Source: Geobacteraceae bacterium GWC2_55_20
Lineage (GTDB): Bacteria; Desulfobacterota; Desulfuromonadia; Geobacterales; Pseudopelobacteraceae
DNA length: 48,407 nucleotides
Assembly: GCA_001802125.1 (NCBI GenBank)
Contig: MGZK01000038.1
Location: forward strand, 1-48,407
Direction of reading: 5' to 3'
A program made the translations under genes and the position numbers. The notes under the pieces are model-generated. The model was not told the DNA's origin. It worked only from the letters and a program-made list of their open reading frames with translations, and did no database searches. This document shows, one piece after another, positions 1 to 8,510 of the stretch. Each line of letters begins with the position of its first letter. Position 1 is the stretch's first letter.

Positions 1-2208
1 CGGACGTTGATGTTCTGGCTGATTCCGGAGCCGGCCAACATCGCCTGGTTCATCGTTTTCCACCTGTTTATGGGCGGGGCCGGGACATTTTTCCTCTGCC
101 GGGTAATCGGTTGCAGCCTGCCGGCTTCTTTCCTGGCCGGGCTCATATTTGCCGCAGCGCCGGAAATCGCGACACTGATCAATGCTGGGCATGTGCAGAA
201 AATCGCCACCATCAGCTTTGCGCCCTGGGCTTTCTACCTGCTGGAGCGGGGACTGCGCTCCAAAAGGGCCGTGGTCTGGTTCATGGCCTGTGCCGTTACG
301 CTGGCTTTCCAGTTCTTCAGCATGCACTGGCAGATAGCCTACTATACCTGCCTGGCGCTGGGGGTCTACGGCGTCGCACGCAGCGTGATGATCGTGCTGG
401 ACCAGAATCAGGAGCGTGGCCGGGCAACCGTGAAAATGCTGGCACTCAACCTGACGCTGCTGTTCTTCTTCCTGTCTACCGTGGCGATCTCGCTGATGCC
501 GCTCGCATCCTGGTCCACCGAATCTACCAGGGGGGGCGGGGCCGGGAGCAGCGCCAGCGGCATGCAGGTGGAAGAGGCCATGTCCTGGTCCATGCCGCCC
601 GAAGAGCTGGTAACGTTTGTGGTCCCCGGCTTTTTCGGGCTTTCACGGGAGGAGGGGGCCGGAAACGCGGAATCCGTGGGTTCCTATTACTGGGGCAGGA
701 TGTTCTTTACCCAGACCAGCGATTACATGGGACTGTTGCCCTGGTTGCTGCTGCCGCTGGCGCTGATTTTCAAGCGTGACCGCTTCACCTGGCTGGCGCT
801 GGCCGGGATTGCCGTCGGCCTGCTGTTCTCGTTCGGGAAATACACCCCGTTTTACTGGATTCTTTTCGAGCATTTCCCCGGCATCAACCATTTCCGGGTT
901 CCCAAGATGATGATGATCATTCCGCTCTTGGGGCTGGCATTTCTGGCCGCCCGCGGTCTTGACTGTCTGCTGGACGAGGAACTGCGGTCAACTAAAGCGT
1001 TCCGGCGCTACCTGTGGTGGGTGGCCGGCCTGGCCGGAGCGGTCGCTTTACTCTACCTGTCCCAAATAGCCGCCAGGGACTTCTGGCTGAGGCTCTTCGG
1101 TGAGCAGATCTACCAGCCGACACGCTATGAACAGGGACCGCAGTTGGTGGCGCGTCGCTGGAACAACCTGGTCAGGGAAACCGGTCTGGCGGTGATCCTG
1201 GTGCTGATTCACTGGCTGGCGCTGCGTTTTCTGCCGCGTCCCGGTCGGCGCGCACTCTTTATCGTAATCCCGCTGGTGTTGCTCTACCTGATCGACATCA
1301 GCCGGATCAACTCCCAGTTCATACTCCTGCAGCCCGCGCCGCGCCGTGATTTTGCGGCGAAGACCGAAATCATGCGGCAGCTTACTCCCATGTCCAAGGA
1401 GTACCGGGTCGCGCCGCTGACAGAAGAAGATCCGATGCGCTATGTTTCCCAGAAGATTCCGGTGCTGTACACTTCAAACCCGGTTCAACTTCGGCGCTGG
1501 CAGGAGCTTTTGGAGCAGTTTTCAATTACCAGCGCCGTTCCGGACATGCTCAACGTGCGCTATCTGGTGATGCCGGCCGAACAGTACCTGCAGGAGAAAG
1601 GGCTGCTGGGCGAACGCTATGCGGTTGTTTATCGCTCTTCGGATGGAAAGCAGCTGCTGCTGGAGAACCGGACGGTGCTGCCCAAAGCCTGGCTGGTGCC
1701 GTCGGTAGTGGTTGAGCCGAACAGCGACAAGCTCCGTGGGCTGCTGAACCATCCCCAGTTTGCCCCGGCTCGATTCGGCATGGTGGAAGCGCCGCCCCCC
1801 ATTCCGGTCCGCATCTATGACGGTTCACCGAGTCAGACACCTGGCAGCGTAACGGTAACACGTTACGAATCGGATAATGTCGTCATCGAGACACGCGTGT
1901 CAGCTCCGGCGCTACTTGTTACCGGAGACAAATACTTCAAGGGGTGGCGTTCGTTTGTTGACGGCACTGAAGTGGAAAACGTGCCGGTAAACCACGTGCT
2001 GCGCGGTGTCTACCTGATGCCCGGTTCGCACCGGGTGGAATTCCGTTTTGATCCGCTGCCGTTCAAGATCGGCAAGTACCTGACCTTGGGATCGTTTGCC
2101 GTCTTTGCGGGAATGCTGCTGCGCGAGTGGCTCCTGCGGCGCAGGAGGATTGAGAGATGGGCGGTATCGCAGTTAGTCGAAACGGTGAAAAGTGCTGACT
2201 CAAGATGA
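1..2208 (+). CDS. YfhO-family multi-spanning membrane protein, 5' end cut by window edge
   Basis: The reading frame is open from base 1, so the first in-frame start (TTG at 7) is probably internal and the N-terminus lies outside the window. The visible ~735 residues hold many hydrophobic helices in the first ~440 residues, another near residues 690-710, and a soluble stretch between them. The pattern of a multi-helix N-terminal half, an extracytoplasmic domain rich in beta structure and a final helix followed by a basic tail (LLRRRR) fits the YfhO/GT-C-like family, known in Gram-positives for glycosylating lipoteichoic acid and of unknown substrate in Geobacter relatives. The Gly-Phe-Phe-Gly and PGINHFRVP-like segments (residues ~210 and ~295) are typical of the family. 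It overlaps the next gene by 17 nt, suggesting co-transcription. The exact sugar or lipid substrate cannot be read from the sequence. Confidence 0.8.
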   Translation, partial: RTLMFWLIPEPANIAWFIVFHLFMGGAGTFFLCRVIGCSLPASFLAGLIFAAAPEIATLINAGHVQKIATISFAPWAFYLLERGLRSKRAVVWFMACAVTLAFQFFSMHWQIAYYTCLALGVYGVARSVMIVLDQNQERGRATVKMLALNLTLLFFFLSTVAISLMPLASWSTESTRGGGAGSSASGMQVEEAMSWSMPPEELVTFVVPGFFGLSREEGAGNAESVGSYYWGRMFFTQTSDYMGLLPWLLLPLALIFKRDRFTWLALAGIAVGLLFSFGKYTPFYWILFEHFPGINHFRVPKMMMIIPLLGLAFLAARGLDCLLDEELRSTKAFRRYLWWVAGLAGAVALLYLSQIAARDFWLRLFGEQIYQPTRYEQGPQLVARRWNNLVRETGLAVILVLIHWLALRFLPRPGRRALFIVIPLVLLYLIDISRINSQFILLQPAPRRDFAAKTEIMRQLTPMSKEYRVAPLTEEDPMRYVSQKIPVLYTSNPVQLRRWQELLEQFSITSAVPDMLNVRYLVMPAEQYLQEKGLLGERYAVVYRSSDGKQLLLENRTVLPKAWLVPSVVVEPNSDKLRGLLNHPQFAPARFGMVEAPPPIPVRIYDGSPSQTPGSVTVTRYESDNVVIETRVSAPALLVTGDKYFKGWRSFVDGTEVENVPVNHVLRGVYLMPGSHRVEFRFDPLPFKIGKYLTLGSFAVFAGMLLREWLLRRRRIERWAVSQLVETVKSADSR

Positions 2209-2899
2209 CTTGAAGCTGTTTGATCTGCAGCTTTTCCAGCCCCGGCACGGCTATCGCTACTCGCTGGATGCCCTGCTCCTGGCGCGCTTCTGCGCTTTAG
2301 TCAAGCCGAGTGGGCGTATTGCCGACCTGGGAGCCGGTTGCGGAATCATTTCGCTGGTGCTGGCCCGGGTCAACCCGGAAGCTTCGGTTGTGGCGATCGA
2401 GAAGAACCATGGCATGGCGGAACTGATCGAGCGCAACATCAATCACAACGGTCTCGCCCACAGGGTCTCGCTGCAGTCCGCAGACGTGATCGACCTGCGC
2501 GGAAAGCACCCCGACTCGACCTTTGACCTGGTCGTTTCAAATCCGCCCTACCGCAAACCCCAAAGCGGCAGGATCAGCCCGCTTGCTGGACGTGATGCCG
2601 CCCGTCACGAGACTACCGCCGGGCTGGCGGATTTCCTGGCTGCAGCCAAGTATCTGGTCAAGCCCTCGGGCAGGATCTGTTTCATCCAGCTGCCGTCGCG
2701 GCTGGCCGAGTTCATGGCGCTGGCGGTACAGATGAAACTGTCGGTTCTGCGGCTGCGGATGATTCACAACAACGCCGGATCTCCGGCCACCATGTTCATG
2801 GCCGAACTCGCCAAGGGGCGGCGCAGCGCCCCGGTGATCGAGTCGCCGCTGTTAGTCAGGGATATGCAGGGTGAGTATACCGATGAGGTGTGGAGGTAG
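2192..2899 (+). CDS. trmN6: tRNA1(Val) adenine-37 N6-methyltransferase-like protein
   Basis: This 235-residue Rossmann-fold methyltransferase has the AdoMet-binding DLGAGCG motif at residues 45-51, an acidic ribose-binding residue in VVAIEKN (~70), and the N6-adenine catalytic motif NPPY at 117-120. The N-terminal DLKLFQ..HGYRYSLDALLL segment is typical of the YfiC/TrmN6 family, which methylates A37 of tRNA1(Val). Length matches the family (about 230-250). It starts at a GTG that overlaps the upstream membrane protein by 17 nt, with only a weak ribosome-binding site, so translational coupling is likely. A strong terminator follows at 2966. Related NPPY methyltransferases acting on other RNA or protein substrates cannot be fully excluded. 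Confidence 0.82.
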   Translation: MLTQDDLKLFDLQLFQPRHGYRYSLDALLLARFCALVKPSGRIADLGAGCGIISLVLARVNPEASVVAIEKNHGMAELIERNINHNGLAHRVSLQSADVIDLRGKHPDSTFDLVVSNPPYRKPQSGRISPLAGRDAARHETTAGLADFLAAAKYLVKPSGRICFIQLPSRLAEFMALAVQMKLSVLRLRMIHNNAGSPATMFMAELAKGRRSAPVIESPLLVRDMQGEYTDEVWR

Positions 2900-2965
2900 T
2901 GAACATACTTCCGTTTGGTCGTGTGATTGCCGTTTAAGGATGGATTTTATATCAGCAGGATAAAT

Positions 2966-3000
2966 GCCGTACCGATCTGCAATGGTCGGACGGCTTTTTT
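2966..3000 (+). terminator. Rho-independent terminator after the methyltransferase
   Basis: A stem pairs GCCGT(A)CCGA with TCGGACGGC, with one bulged A and a loop of about 10 nt, and is followed immediately by six T. It ends the YfhO/trmN6 transcription unit. The rest of the 2900-3311 gap holds the repeats and promoter listed separately. Confidence 0.85.
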
Positions 3001-3059
3001 GTTGAAACTTGATGTGAGGGCATGCGTCCGGTAATTGTATTTCGTTAAGGTGAAGGTTT

Positions 3060-3161
3060 CTTTACACAGTATAAAGATTCTTTCCAACTTTTTATTGTCG
3101 TTGCATATCAGGTGGTTACAATAGTTTATTTAAAAAGTGTAAAGTTTCTTTCCAATTCTTA
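3060..3161 (+). repeat. Upstream repeats, possible enhancer sites for the Rhs gene
   Basis: Two direct copies of a 26-bp element (3068-3093 and 3136-3161) share 21 of 26 positions around the core TAAAG-N-TTCTTTCCAA. The core word GTGTAAAG at 3137-3144 also occurs inverted as CTTTACAC at 3060-3067. The array lies roughly 110-210 bp upstream of the start site predicted from the sigma-54 element at 3244, the usual distance for binding sites of a sigma-54 activator. Function as a binding site is inferred. Confidence 0.5.
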
Positions 3162-3243
3162 TTCCTGGTTAAGGGTGTCATGAAGTGTGGCATGTATGGT
3201 ATTATCTGTTGATCTATCTGTAATTATTGGTATTGTCGCGTAT

Positions 3244-3259
3244 CGGCACGTTACCTGCT
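3244..3259 (+). promoter_or_regulatory. Sigma-54 (-24/-12) promoter candidate for the Rhs gene
   Basis: CGGCACGTTACCTGCT matches the consensus TGGCACG-N4-TTGCW at GGCACG and TGCT, with the required 10 nt between GG and GC. Start of transcription would fall near 3270, leaving a leader of about 40 nt with a GGAG ribosome-binding site at 3301-3304 before the ATG at 3312. Confidence 0.6.
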
Positions 3260-3311
3260 CAGGAGGCTGAACATCATTGTGCCACGGGGCTAAAGGTAAA
3301 GGAGTTTTGAT

Positions 3312-6300
3312 ATGCAGCGTCGATTTTCCAGGTTTACCTCCATTTTCCGTTGCATAACAATTTCCCTGTTTTTGTTGGCTTGTTCGGTTCCGGCTTCTTT
3401 TGCCGCCACCTGCGACAATCCTTACAACTTTGACTTGGTCATCGGATTGGAATTTGTAGCGGTTCAATGCGTCGGCGAAGGAATGAATGACAATTCCACG
3501 ATACATTACGTAGTTAACATGATTGGCTGCGATGGTGCAAAAGTATATCTCAATGGTTCGTTTGGTGATGACTATGGGACTCCAGGATACATAGCTACTA
3601 GCTTGAAGGATAGTGTTAATGGCTACCGTGTCTTTCGCAACAAGGAAGGCACCCACATCATGGCAGTTTTTGGGTCTTATAACGGTCATGTCGACGGGAT
3701 TTACGTTAATAGCTACGCACCAGGGCAAATTTACACCGACGTTTTCAAGAACGCTCTTATCCTGCCAGCCACCCCCAACTGCGATGGTGGCGACCACAAT
3801 GATGGTTGTAATGAACGAAATAGTAGTTCAACCGTCAATCTCGGAACAGGCCGTCTCTCCCACGATCAGCGGATATTCACATTAAACAGCGGCTTACCCC
3901 TTGCCCTGGACATTTCACTATACTACCGCAGCATCCCCTTTGCCCCCAGCGCCATAGGAGATGGCTGGAGCCATAGCTATGAAATGTCACTTCAAAATGG
4001 CGCGGGAACTTCCAAAGTGTTCTGGTATCATGGGAAACGCCGCATTTACAACAAATACACTACCGCCTATGTCTCGCCCAAAGGAGATTACTCCTCGCTG
4101 CTCCAAAACGCTGACGGCACCTGGACAATAACCGAACCGGACGGCCTGAGACGCAACTTCGACGTTTCGGGCAACATAACATCTCTCGTTGATCGATATG
4201 GAAACGCCCTTACTTTCAACTACACATCCGGAAAACTTACGACAGTTACCGATCCTGGTAATCGTACCGTCACTTTCGGTTATGATCCCACCAGCGGCAA
4301 GCTCGTAACCATCACCGATCCGAACAATAAGAGTTACACTCTCGACTACCCGAACGGAAAACTCGAAACCTTGACGCTCCCTGGCGGCGATCAATGGGGG
4401 TATACCTATAACGCCTCAAACGGATTGCTTGAAACCAAGACCGATCCGGATCTTTTCTCAAGCAGTTATGTTTATACCGGGCAGAAAGTTACAGCCGCCA
4501 CCGACCCAAATCTGAAAGCCAGCGGATACTCCTTTGCGGCGCCGACGGCGGCCGGCAAGATTCCGGATGCCTACCCGATCCAGGTCGCCATACTAAAATA
4601 CTTTACACTTGCCGATAAAGATCTGAACAGTTGGGTATTTACCTATGATGGCTTGATCGAAAAAATTCGCAGTAAGAAGGACCCGCTTAACTACACCACC
4701 AATTATACCTACTACCCCAATGGGCTCAGAAAATCAGTCACTGAACCGCCCATGAACGGCGTCAGCTACACCACTTTTTACACATATGACCTGCTGGGCA
4801 ATGTAACCAACGAAACTGAACCGCTCGACACATCGGCTCTGGGCATTGATCCCGACCTGGTTGTCGATCCCGCAACCGACAGCCGCATCAATACCAAGTT
4901 CGCCTTCAGCTACACCTACGACCTGACCAACACAAATCCCGCCTTCAAGAACCTCATCACCCGAATGGACGATAAACGCGGGCCGAATATTCTTACAACC
5001 ACTTACAGCTATAGCACCGACGCCGAGGGTTATCTGGTCACTGCCGTCACCGATCCGGCCATGGCGACCACCGTCATCCGTCACTACAGCAATGGCAAGA
5101 TAAAGGACATTACCGACGCAAACCTGAAACAGACCACATACAACTATTATGACGACACTCCGCAAAATCAGGCAGCAAAGGTGGTCGGATTCCTGAAGTC
5201 GATAGTCACACCGGATGGCGTCACCACAAGCTATTACGATCCCTCCAATGTCAATGTCGCCTATGACGCCAACGGCAACAACATCTGGCATGTGATCCTG
5301 GATAAGGACGGAGTGCCGCGCAAAACGGTGATATCCACCTACGACGACAGAAACCGCCTGCAGACCGTTACCACCCGCGCCCCGGGCCAGCCGGACATCA
5401 TCACCACCTACGGCTACGATGCCAACGACAACCTGAACTCCGTCAAGGACGCCGAACAGAAGGAAACAAAATACCTCTTCGACTTTAATCGCCAAACCAC
5501 CAAAATCACCGATGCCAGACTGAAATCAACCGACCTGGTTTACGGCGGCAGCGGATGCCCCTCCTGCGGCAACGGCGCCGACAAACTCACCAGCGTCACC
5601 GATGCCAACCAGCACTCCACCACCTATTCCTACGACAAGGTTGGTCGCCTGGAATACGAGACCGATCCGCTGGGCAAGAAGTACCACTACACCTACCACC
5701 CCAACGGCAAGCTCGATAAGAAGTACAACGCCACTTCCGGCACCGATGTGCTGCAGGTAAGCTACAACCACAACAATCGCGGCCAGCTTACCGGCAAGCA
5801 GTATGCCGACGGCTCCAGCGTCTCATACGGATACGACGAAAACGGCAGGATTCAGACCGCGAGCAATGCCAACATCAGCTATACCTTCAGCAATTACACC
5901 GGCGGAAGTTACAAAGGCCGGCTGAAGAGCGTCAAAGACAACACCAACAACCGGACCGTCAGTTACGAACAATACAACGCCCTTGGACAGCGCAAACAGG
6001 TAACCGTCAGCGATGTCAACGGCTCAAGAACCACCACCCACCAATATGACGACGCCAACCGCCCCTGGATCATCACCGCCGGAACCAAGGTCTTTACCTA
6101 CCTCTACGACAAATTGGGCCGACGCGATACCATCAGCTATCCCAACAGTGTCACAGCCAAACACGACTACGACAACCTGGACCGACTGACCGGCATCAAA
6201 CATTCTACGGCCACGGCAACAATCACATTCGCCAACTACTCAGGCTTCGACAAGACCGGCAGCCGCAAAAGCAAGATCACATCAAACGGCGCCGAAACCT

Positions 6301-7466
6301 ATCAATACGACGAAATCTACCGCCTGACCCAAACCGACACCCCCAAAGGTCCGGAAAAATACAGCTACGATGATGTCGGCAACAGGACCGGCGGTCCCGG
6401 CCCCAAGGAATCACTCCCGATCATCACCTACGCCTACGACGACGCCAACCGCATGACCCACGGCAGGCAACTCGTTTACGACTACGACGACGCCGGCAAC
6501 CAGACCGCCAGAAGCATCCCCAATACTCCGGACAAGGGGTGGACACTGACCTGGGACCTGGAGAACCGGTTGACCCGGATGGAGAAATTCAGGAAGGTCA
6601 ACAACATCATCGTCGAGAGCAGAACCATCGACTTCAAGTACGACCCCTTCGACAGAAGGATCGAGAAGAAGGTCACCACACTCATCAATGACGTCACGAA
6701 AACCACCACCTGGAGCTACCTGTACGATGGCGATAATATCGCTGCGGAGTACTTCGGCACAACCGCGACCTATTACATCCACGGCCCCGGCGTCGATGAA
6801 CACCTGGCAATGGAGCGCGGCGGTGTCGATTACTACTATCATGCCGACGGCTTGGGGAGCGTCACGGCGATAACCGATTCCTCTTCCTCCCCTGCCATAG
6901 TACAAAGCTACAGTTACGACAGTTTTGGAGTGCCGAGACAGACGACCAGCTTCCCAAATTCGTTTATGTACACTGGCAGGGAGTGGGATAAGGAGGCTGG
7001 GCTGTATTACTACCGGGCACGGTATTATGATCCGATGGAGGGGCGGTTTGTTTCTAAGGATCCGATTGGGTCCAAAGGTGGAGATGTTAATCTTTACGGG
7101 TACGTCCATCAAAATCCCATAAATAAAATAGACCCATTAGGGCTCAAAGAATCATGCGTTTGGGGCGGATTTTCTGGTTCTATTGCATTTGGGATAGGTC
7201 TACAAGTGGTTGCAGAATGCGGTAGATGTGTTGATGATTGCGGCAAAGTAACTTACAGAAGACGCAATTGTCTGTGTTTTTGTTATGGCTTAGGAGCGAG
7301 TGCGAGTGGGCAAGCAGGAAGGGGGGATTCCTCCTTCGACCAGTCTGGATGGAACGTGTCTACACCATATGGGTCTGTTTCAGGAAGTGGAACATCAGTT
7401 ACTGGAGGAGGTTATGGACCTGGTGCCGGAGTATTCTACTGTAATTGTAGTTGCAGCTATAACTAA
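3312..7466 (+). CDS. Secreted Rhs/YD-repeat protein with variable C-terminal tip
   Basis: This 1384-residue protein starts with a Sec-type signal peptide (basic RR, hydrophobic stretch, ASFAA near residue 31). Residues ~30-165 are an unassigned exported domain. Residues ~170-250 match the DUF6531 entry domain of Rhs proteins (NLGTGRLSH, GWSHSYE). Tens of YD repeats (YDxxGN.., YxYD..) follow to about residue 1170. The Rhs core runs from ~1174 (HADGLGSV, YTGREWD, YYRARYYDPMEGRF) and ends at DPLGL (1274-1278). The last 106 residues are a unique tip rich in Gly, Ser and Cys (CGRC, CLCFC, CNCSC). In the family the repeats form a shell around a C-terminal toxin or effector and the tip is swapped between strains; toxicity here is inference. 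It is preceded by sigma-54-like and repeat elements and followed by AT-rich small genes. The frame is intact. Confidence 0.92.
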   Translation: MQRRFSRFTSIFRCITISLFLLACSVPASFAATCDNPYNFDLVIGLEFVAVQCVGEGMNDNSTIHYVVNMIGCDGAKVYLNGSFGDDYGTPGYIATSLKDSVNGYRVFRNKEGTHIMAVFGSYNGHVDGIYVNSYAPGQIYTDVFKNALILPATPNCDGGDHNDGCNERNSSSTVNLGTGRLSHDQRIFTLNSGLPLALDISLYYRSIPFAPSAIGDGWSHSYEMSLQNGAGTSKVFWYHGKRRIYNKYTTAYVSPKGDYSSLLQNADGTWTITEPDGLRRNFDVSGNITSLVDRYGNALTFNYTSGKLTTVTDPGNRTVTFGYDPTSGKLVTITDPNNKSYTLDYPNGKLETLTLPGGDQWGYTYNASNGLLETKTDPDLFSSSYVYTGQKVTAATDPNLKASGYSFAAPTAAGKIPDAYPIQVAILKYFTLADKDLNSWVFTYDGLIEKIRSKKDPLNYTTNYTYYPNGLRKSVTEPPMNGVSYTTFYTYDLLGNVTNETEPLDTSALGIDPDLVVDPATDSRINTKFAFSYTYDLTNTNPAFKNLITRMDDKRGPNILTTTYSYSTDAEGYLVTAVTDPAMATTVIRHYSNGKIKDITDANLKQTTYNYYDDTPQNQAAKVVGFLKSIVTPDGVTTSYYDPSNVNVAYDANGNNIWHVILDKDGVPRKTVISTYDDRNRLQTVTTRAPGQPDIITTYGYDANDNLNSVKDAEQKETKYLFDFNRQTTKITDARLKSTDLVYGGSGCPSCGNGADKLTSVTDANQHSTTYSYDKVGRLEYETDPLGKKYHYTYHPNGKLDKKYNATSGTDVLQVSYNHNNRGQLTGKQYADGSSVSYGYDENGRIQTASNANISYTFSNYTGGSYKGRLKSVKDNTNNRTVSYEQYNALGQRKQVTVSDVNGSRTTTHQYDDANRPWIITAGTKVFTYLYDKLGRRDTISYPNSVTAKHDYDNLDRLTGIKHSTATATITFANYSGFDKTGSRKSKITSNGAETYQYDEIYRLTQTDTPKGPEKYSYDDVGNRTGGPGPKESLPIITYAYDDANRMTHGRQLVYDYDDAGNQTARSIPNTPDKGWTLTWDLENRLTRMEKFRKVNNIIVESRTIDFKYDPFDRRIEKKVTTLINDVTKTTTWSYLYDGDNIAAEYFGTTATYYIHGPGVDEHLAMERGGVDYYYHADGLGSVTAITDSSSSPAIVQSYSYDSFGVPRQTTSFPNSFMYTGREWDKEAGLYYYRARYYDPMEGRFVSKDPIGSKGGDVNLYGYVHQNPINKIDPLGLKESCVWGGFSGSIAFGIGLQVVAECGRCVDDCGKVTYRRRNCLCFCYGLGASASGQAGRGDSSFDQSGWNVSTPYGSVSGSGTSVTGGGYGPGAGVFYCNCSCSYN

Positions 7467-7485
7467 TGAAAAAGTAGGTATTATC

Positions 7486-7818
7486 ATGGAAAATATCTTC
7501 AAAATTATTATCACTATTATTGTTGTGTCTATATCTGGTTTGTTTATCACTGCAGCTTTCACAATGCATGACAGTAATGTCCTAATAATCAATACACTGC
7601 TAGCAATCAATCTATTAGCTATTCAATTCTGCTGGATTAAAGCGATTAATAATTTATCTCCAGAAGGGAAAACACAGTTCTGGAGAATTGTTATTTGGTC
7701 AAAATTGGCAGCTGGACGAGATGTGTTTACGTCATGTGGCTGGAAGTACTGGATATTAGTTAGATTTCTTGCAGCATTGTTTGCGATATTAATGATTGTT
7801 AAAATAATATTCATTTAA
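7486..7818 (+). CDS. Small three-helix membrane protein, candidate immunity protein
   Basis: This 110-residue protein has three hydrophobic segments, at about residues 4-26, 32-52 and 88-110, joined by a polar cytoplasmic-looking loop with several Lys, Arg and Trp. I recognise no family. The ATG at 7486 has only a weak ribosome-binding site. Although the frame is open upstream into the Rhs gene, the hydrophobic protein clearly begins here. It lies 19 nt after the Rhs stop and 12 nt before the Sel1 gene, and is markedly AT-rich (17 G/C of 60 at 7501-7560), unlike the surrounding genes. A small membrane protein directly after an Rhs tip is a common place for an immunity protein against a membrane-acting toxin; this is inference from position only. 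Confidence 0.65.
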   Translation: MENIFKIIITIIVVSISGLFITAAFTMHDSNVLIINTLLAINLLAIQFCWIKAINNLSPEGKTQFWRIVIWSKLAAGRDVFTSCGWKYWILVRFLAALFAILMIVKIIFI

Positions 7819-7830
7819 ATCACTATTGTT

Positions 7831-8409
7831 ATGAAGGATGTAAATCCCAAAGAAGACGCACATGAAATTGCCGCTGAACTATATGACCAAGGAAAAAATA
7901 AGGAAGCATTTCAGAAATATTTTGACTTGGCTAGCTCTGGGTCGATTACTGGACAGTTGATGGTTGGTTGGATGTACCATTCAGGCTTGGGTGTTGAGCA
8001 AAACTCTGAGGAAGCAGAACATTGGTATCAAAAGGCAGCTTATGCTAATTCCGCTGAGGGACAATATTATCTCGGTGCATTATACAGATCGAATCAGCAG
8101 TATCATCAGGCAGTTGAATGGATTTCCAAGGCTGCTGATCAAAAGTACATGCCAGCCTTATATCGATTAGGGAGAATGTACGATATAGGTGAAGGTGTAA
8201 ACATAGATCTTGCGAAAGCATATGAATATTTTGAGCAAGCAGCAAATATGGGACATTTATTTGCAAAAAGAGAGATCGCTGTGAAGATGATTAAAGGCCA
8301 TTTCGGCCCTATAAATATTATAAAAGGGGTATTGATGTTTGTCCGTGTTCTTTTTGCCGGTGCCAGATTAGCATCAAAAGATGCTGATACTGATATGATT
8401 CGTAAGTAG
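7831..8409 (+). CDS. Sel1-repeat (TPR-like) protein
   Basis: This 192-residue protein has no signal peptide and is built of tandem ~36-residue Sel1-like repeats from about residue 40 to 145 (LMVGWMYHSGLGVEQN.., AEHWYQKAA, YLGALYR, YRLGRMYDIGEGV, AYEYFEQAA). Such helical repeats mediate protein contacts. The C-terminal 45 residues are basic and hydrophobic (IIKGVLMFVRVLFAGARLA) and may touch the membrane. Sel1 proteins often accompany Rhs and other polymorphic toxins, as immunity or adaptor factors. Base composition is AT-rich like the gene before it, suggesting joint acquisition. No clear ribosome-binding site precedes the ATG, so translation may be coupled to the upstream gene. Confidence 0.82.
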   Translation: MKDVNPKEDAHEIAAELYDQGKNKEAFQKYFDLASSGSITGQLMVGWMYHSGLGVEQNSEEAEHWYQKAAYANSAEGQYYLGALYRSNQQYHQAVEWISKAADQKYMPALYRLGRMYDIGEGVNIDLAKAYEYFEQAANMGHLFAKREIAVKMIKGHFGPINIIKGVLMFVRVLFAGARLASKDADTDMIRK

Positions 8410-8510
8410 CAGGGCAGTCGCCGGGGTAAGAGGTGAACCAGACCATGACACAATCCGATGTTATTCGACAGCGCATTTCACAGCGAAACAAATAGAATCA
8501 GGGAGACACC

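Noticed and set aside
3188-3205. TGGCATG resembling a -24 element in the Rhs upstream region
   Set aside because: No GC follows at the right distance; the element at 3244 is much better.
4200-6700. Dense internal repetition that could be taken for a repeat array or CRISPR
   Set aside because: The repetition is of YD-type protein motifs within one continuous frame; there are no regular identical DNA repeats with unique spacers.
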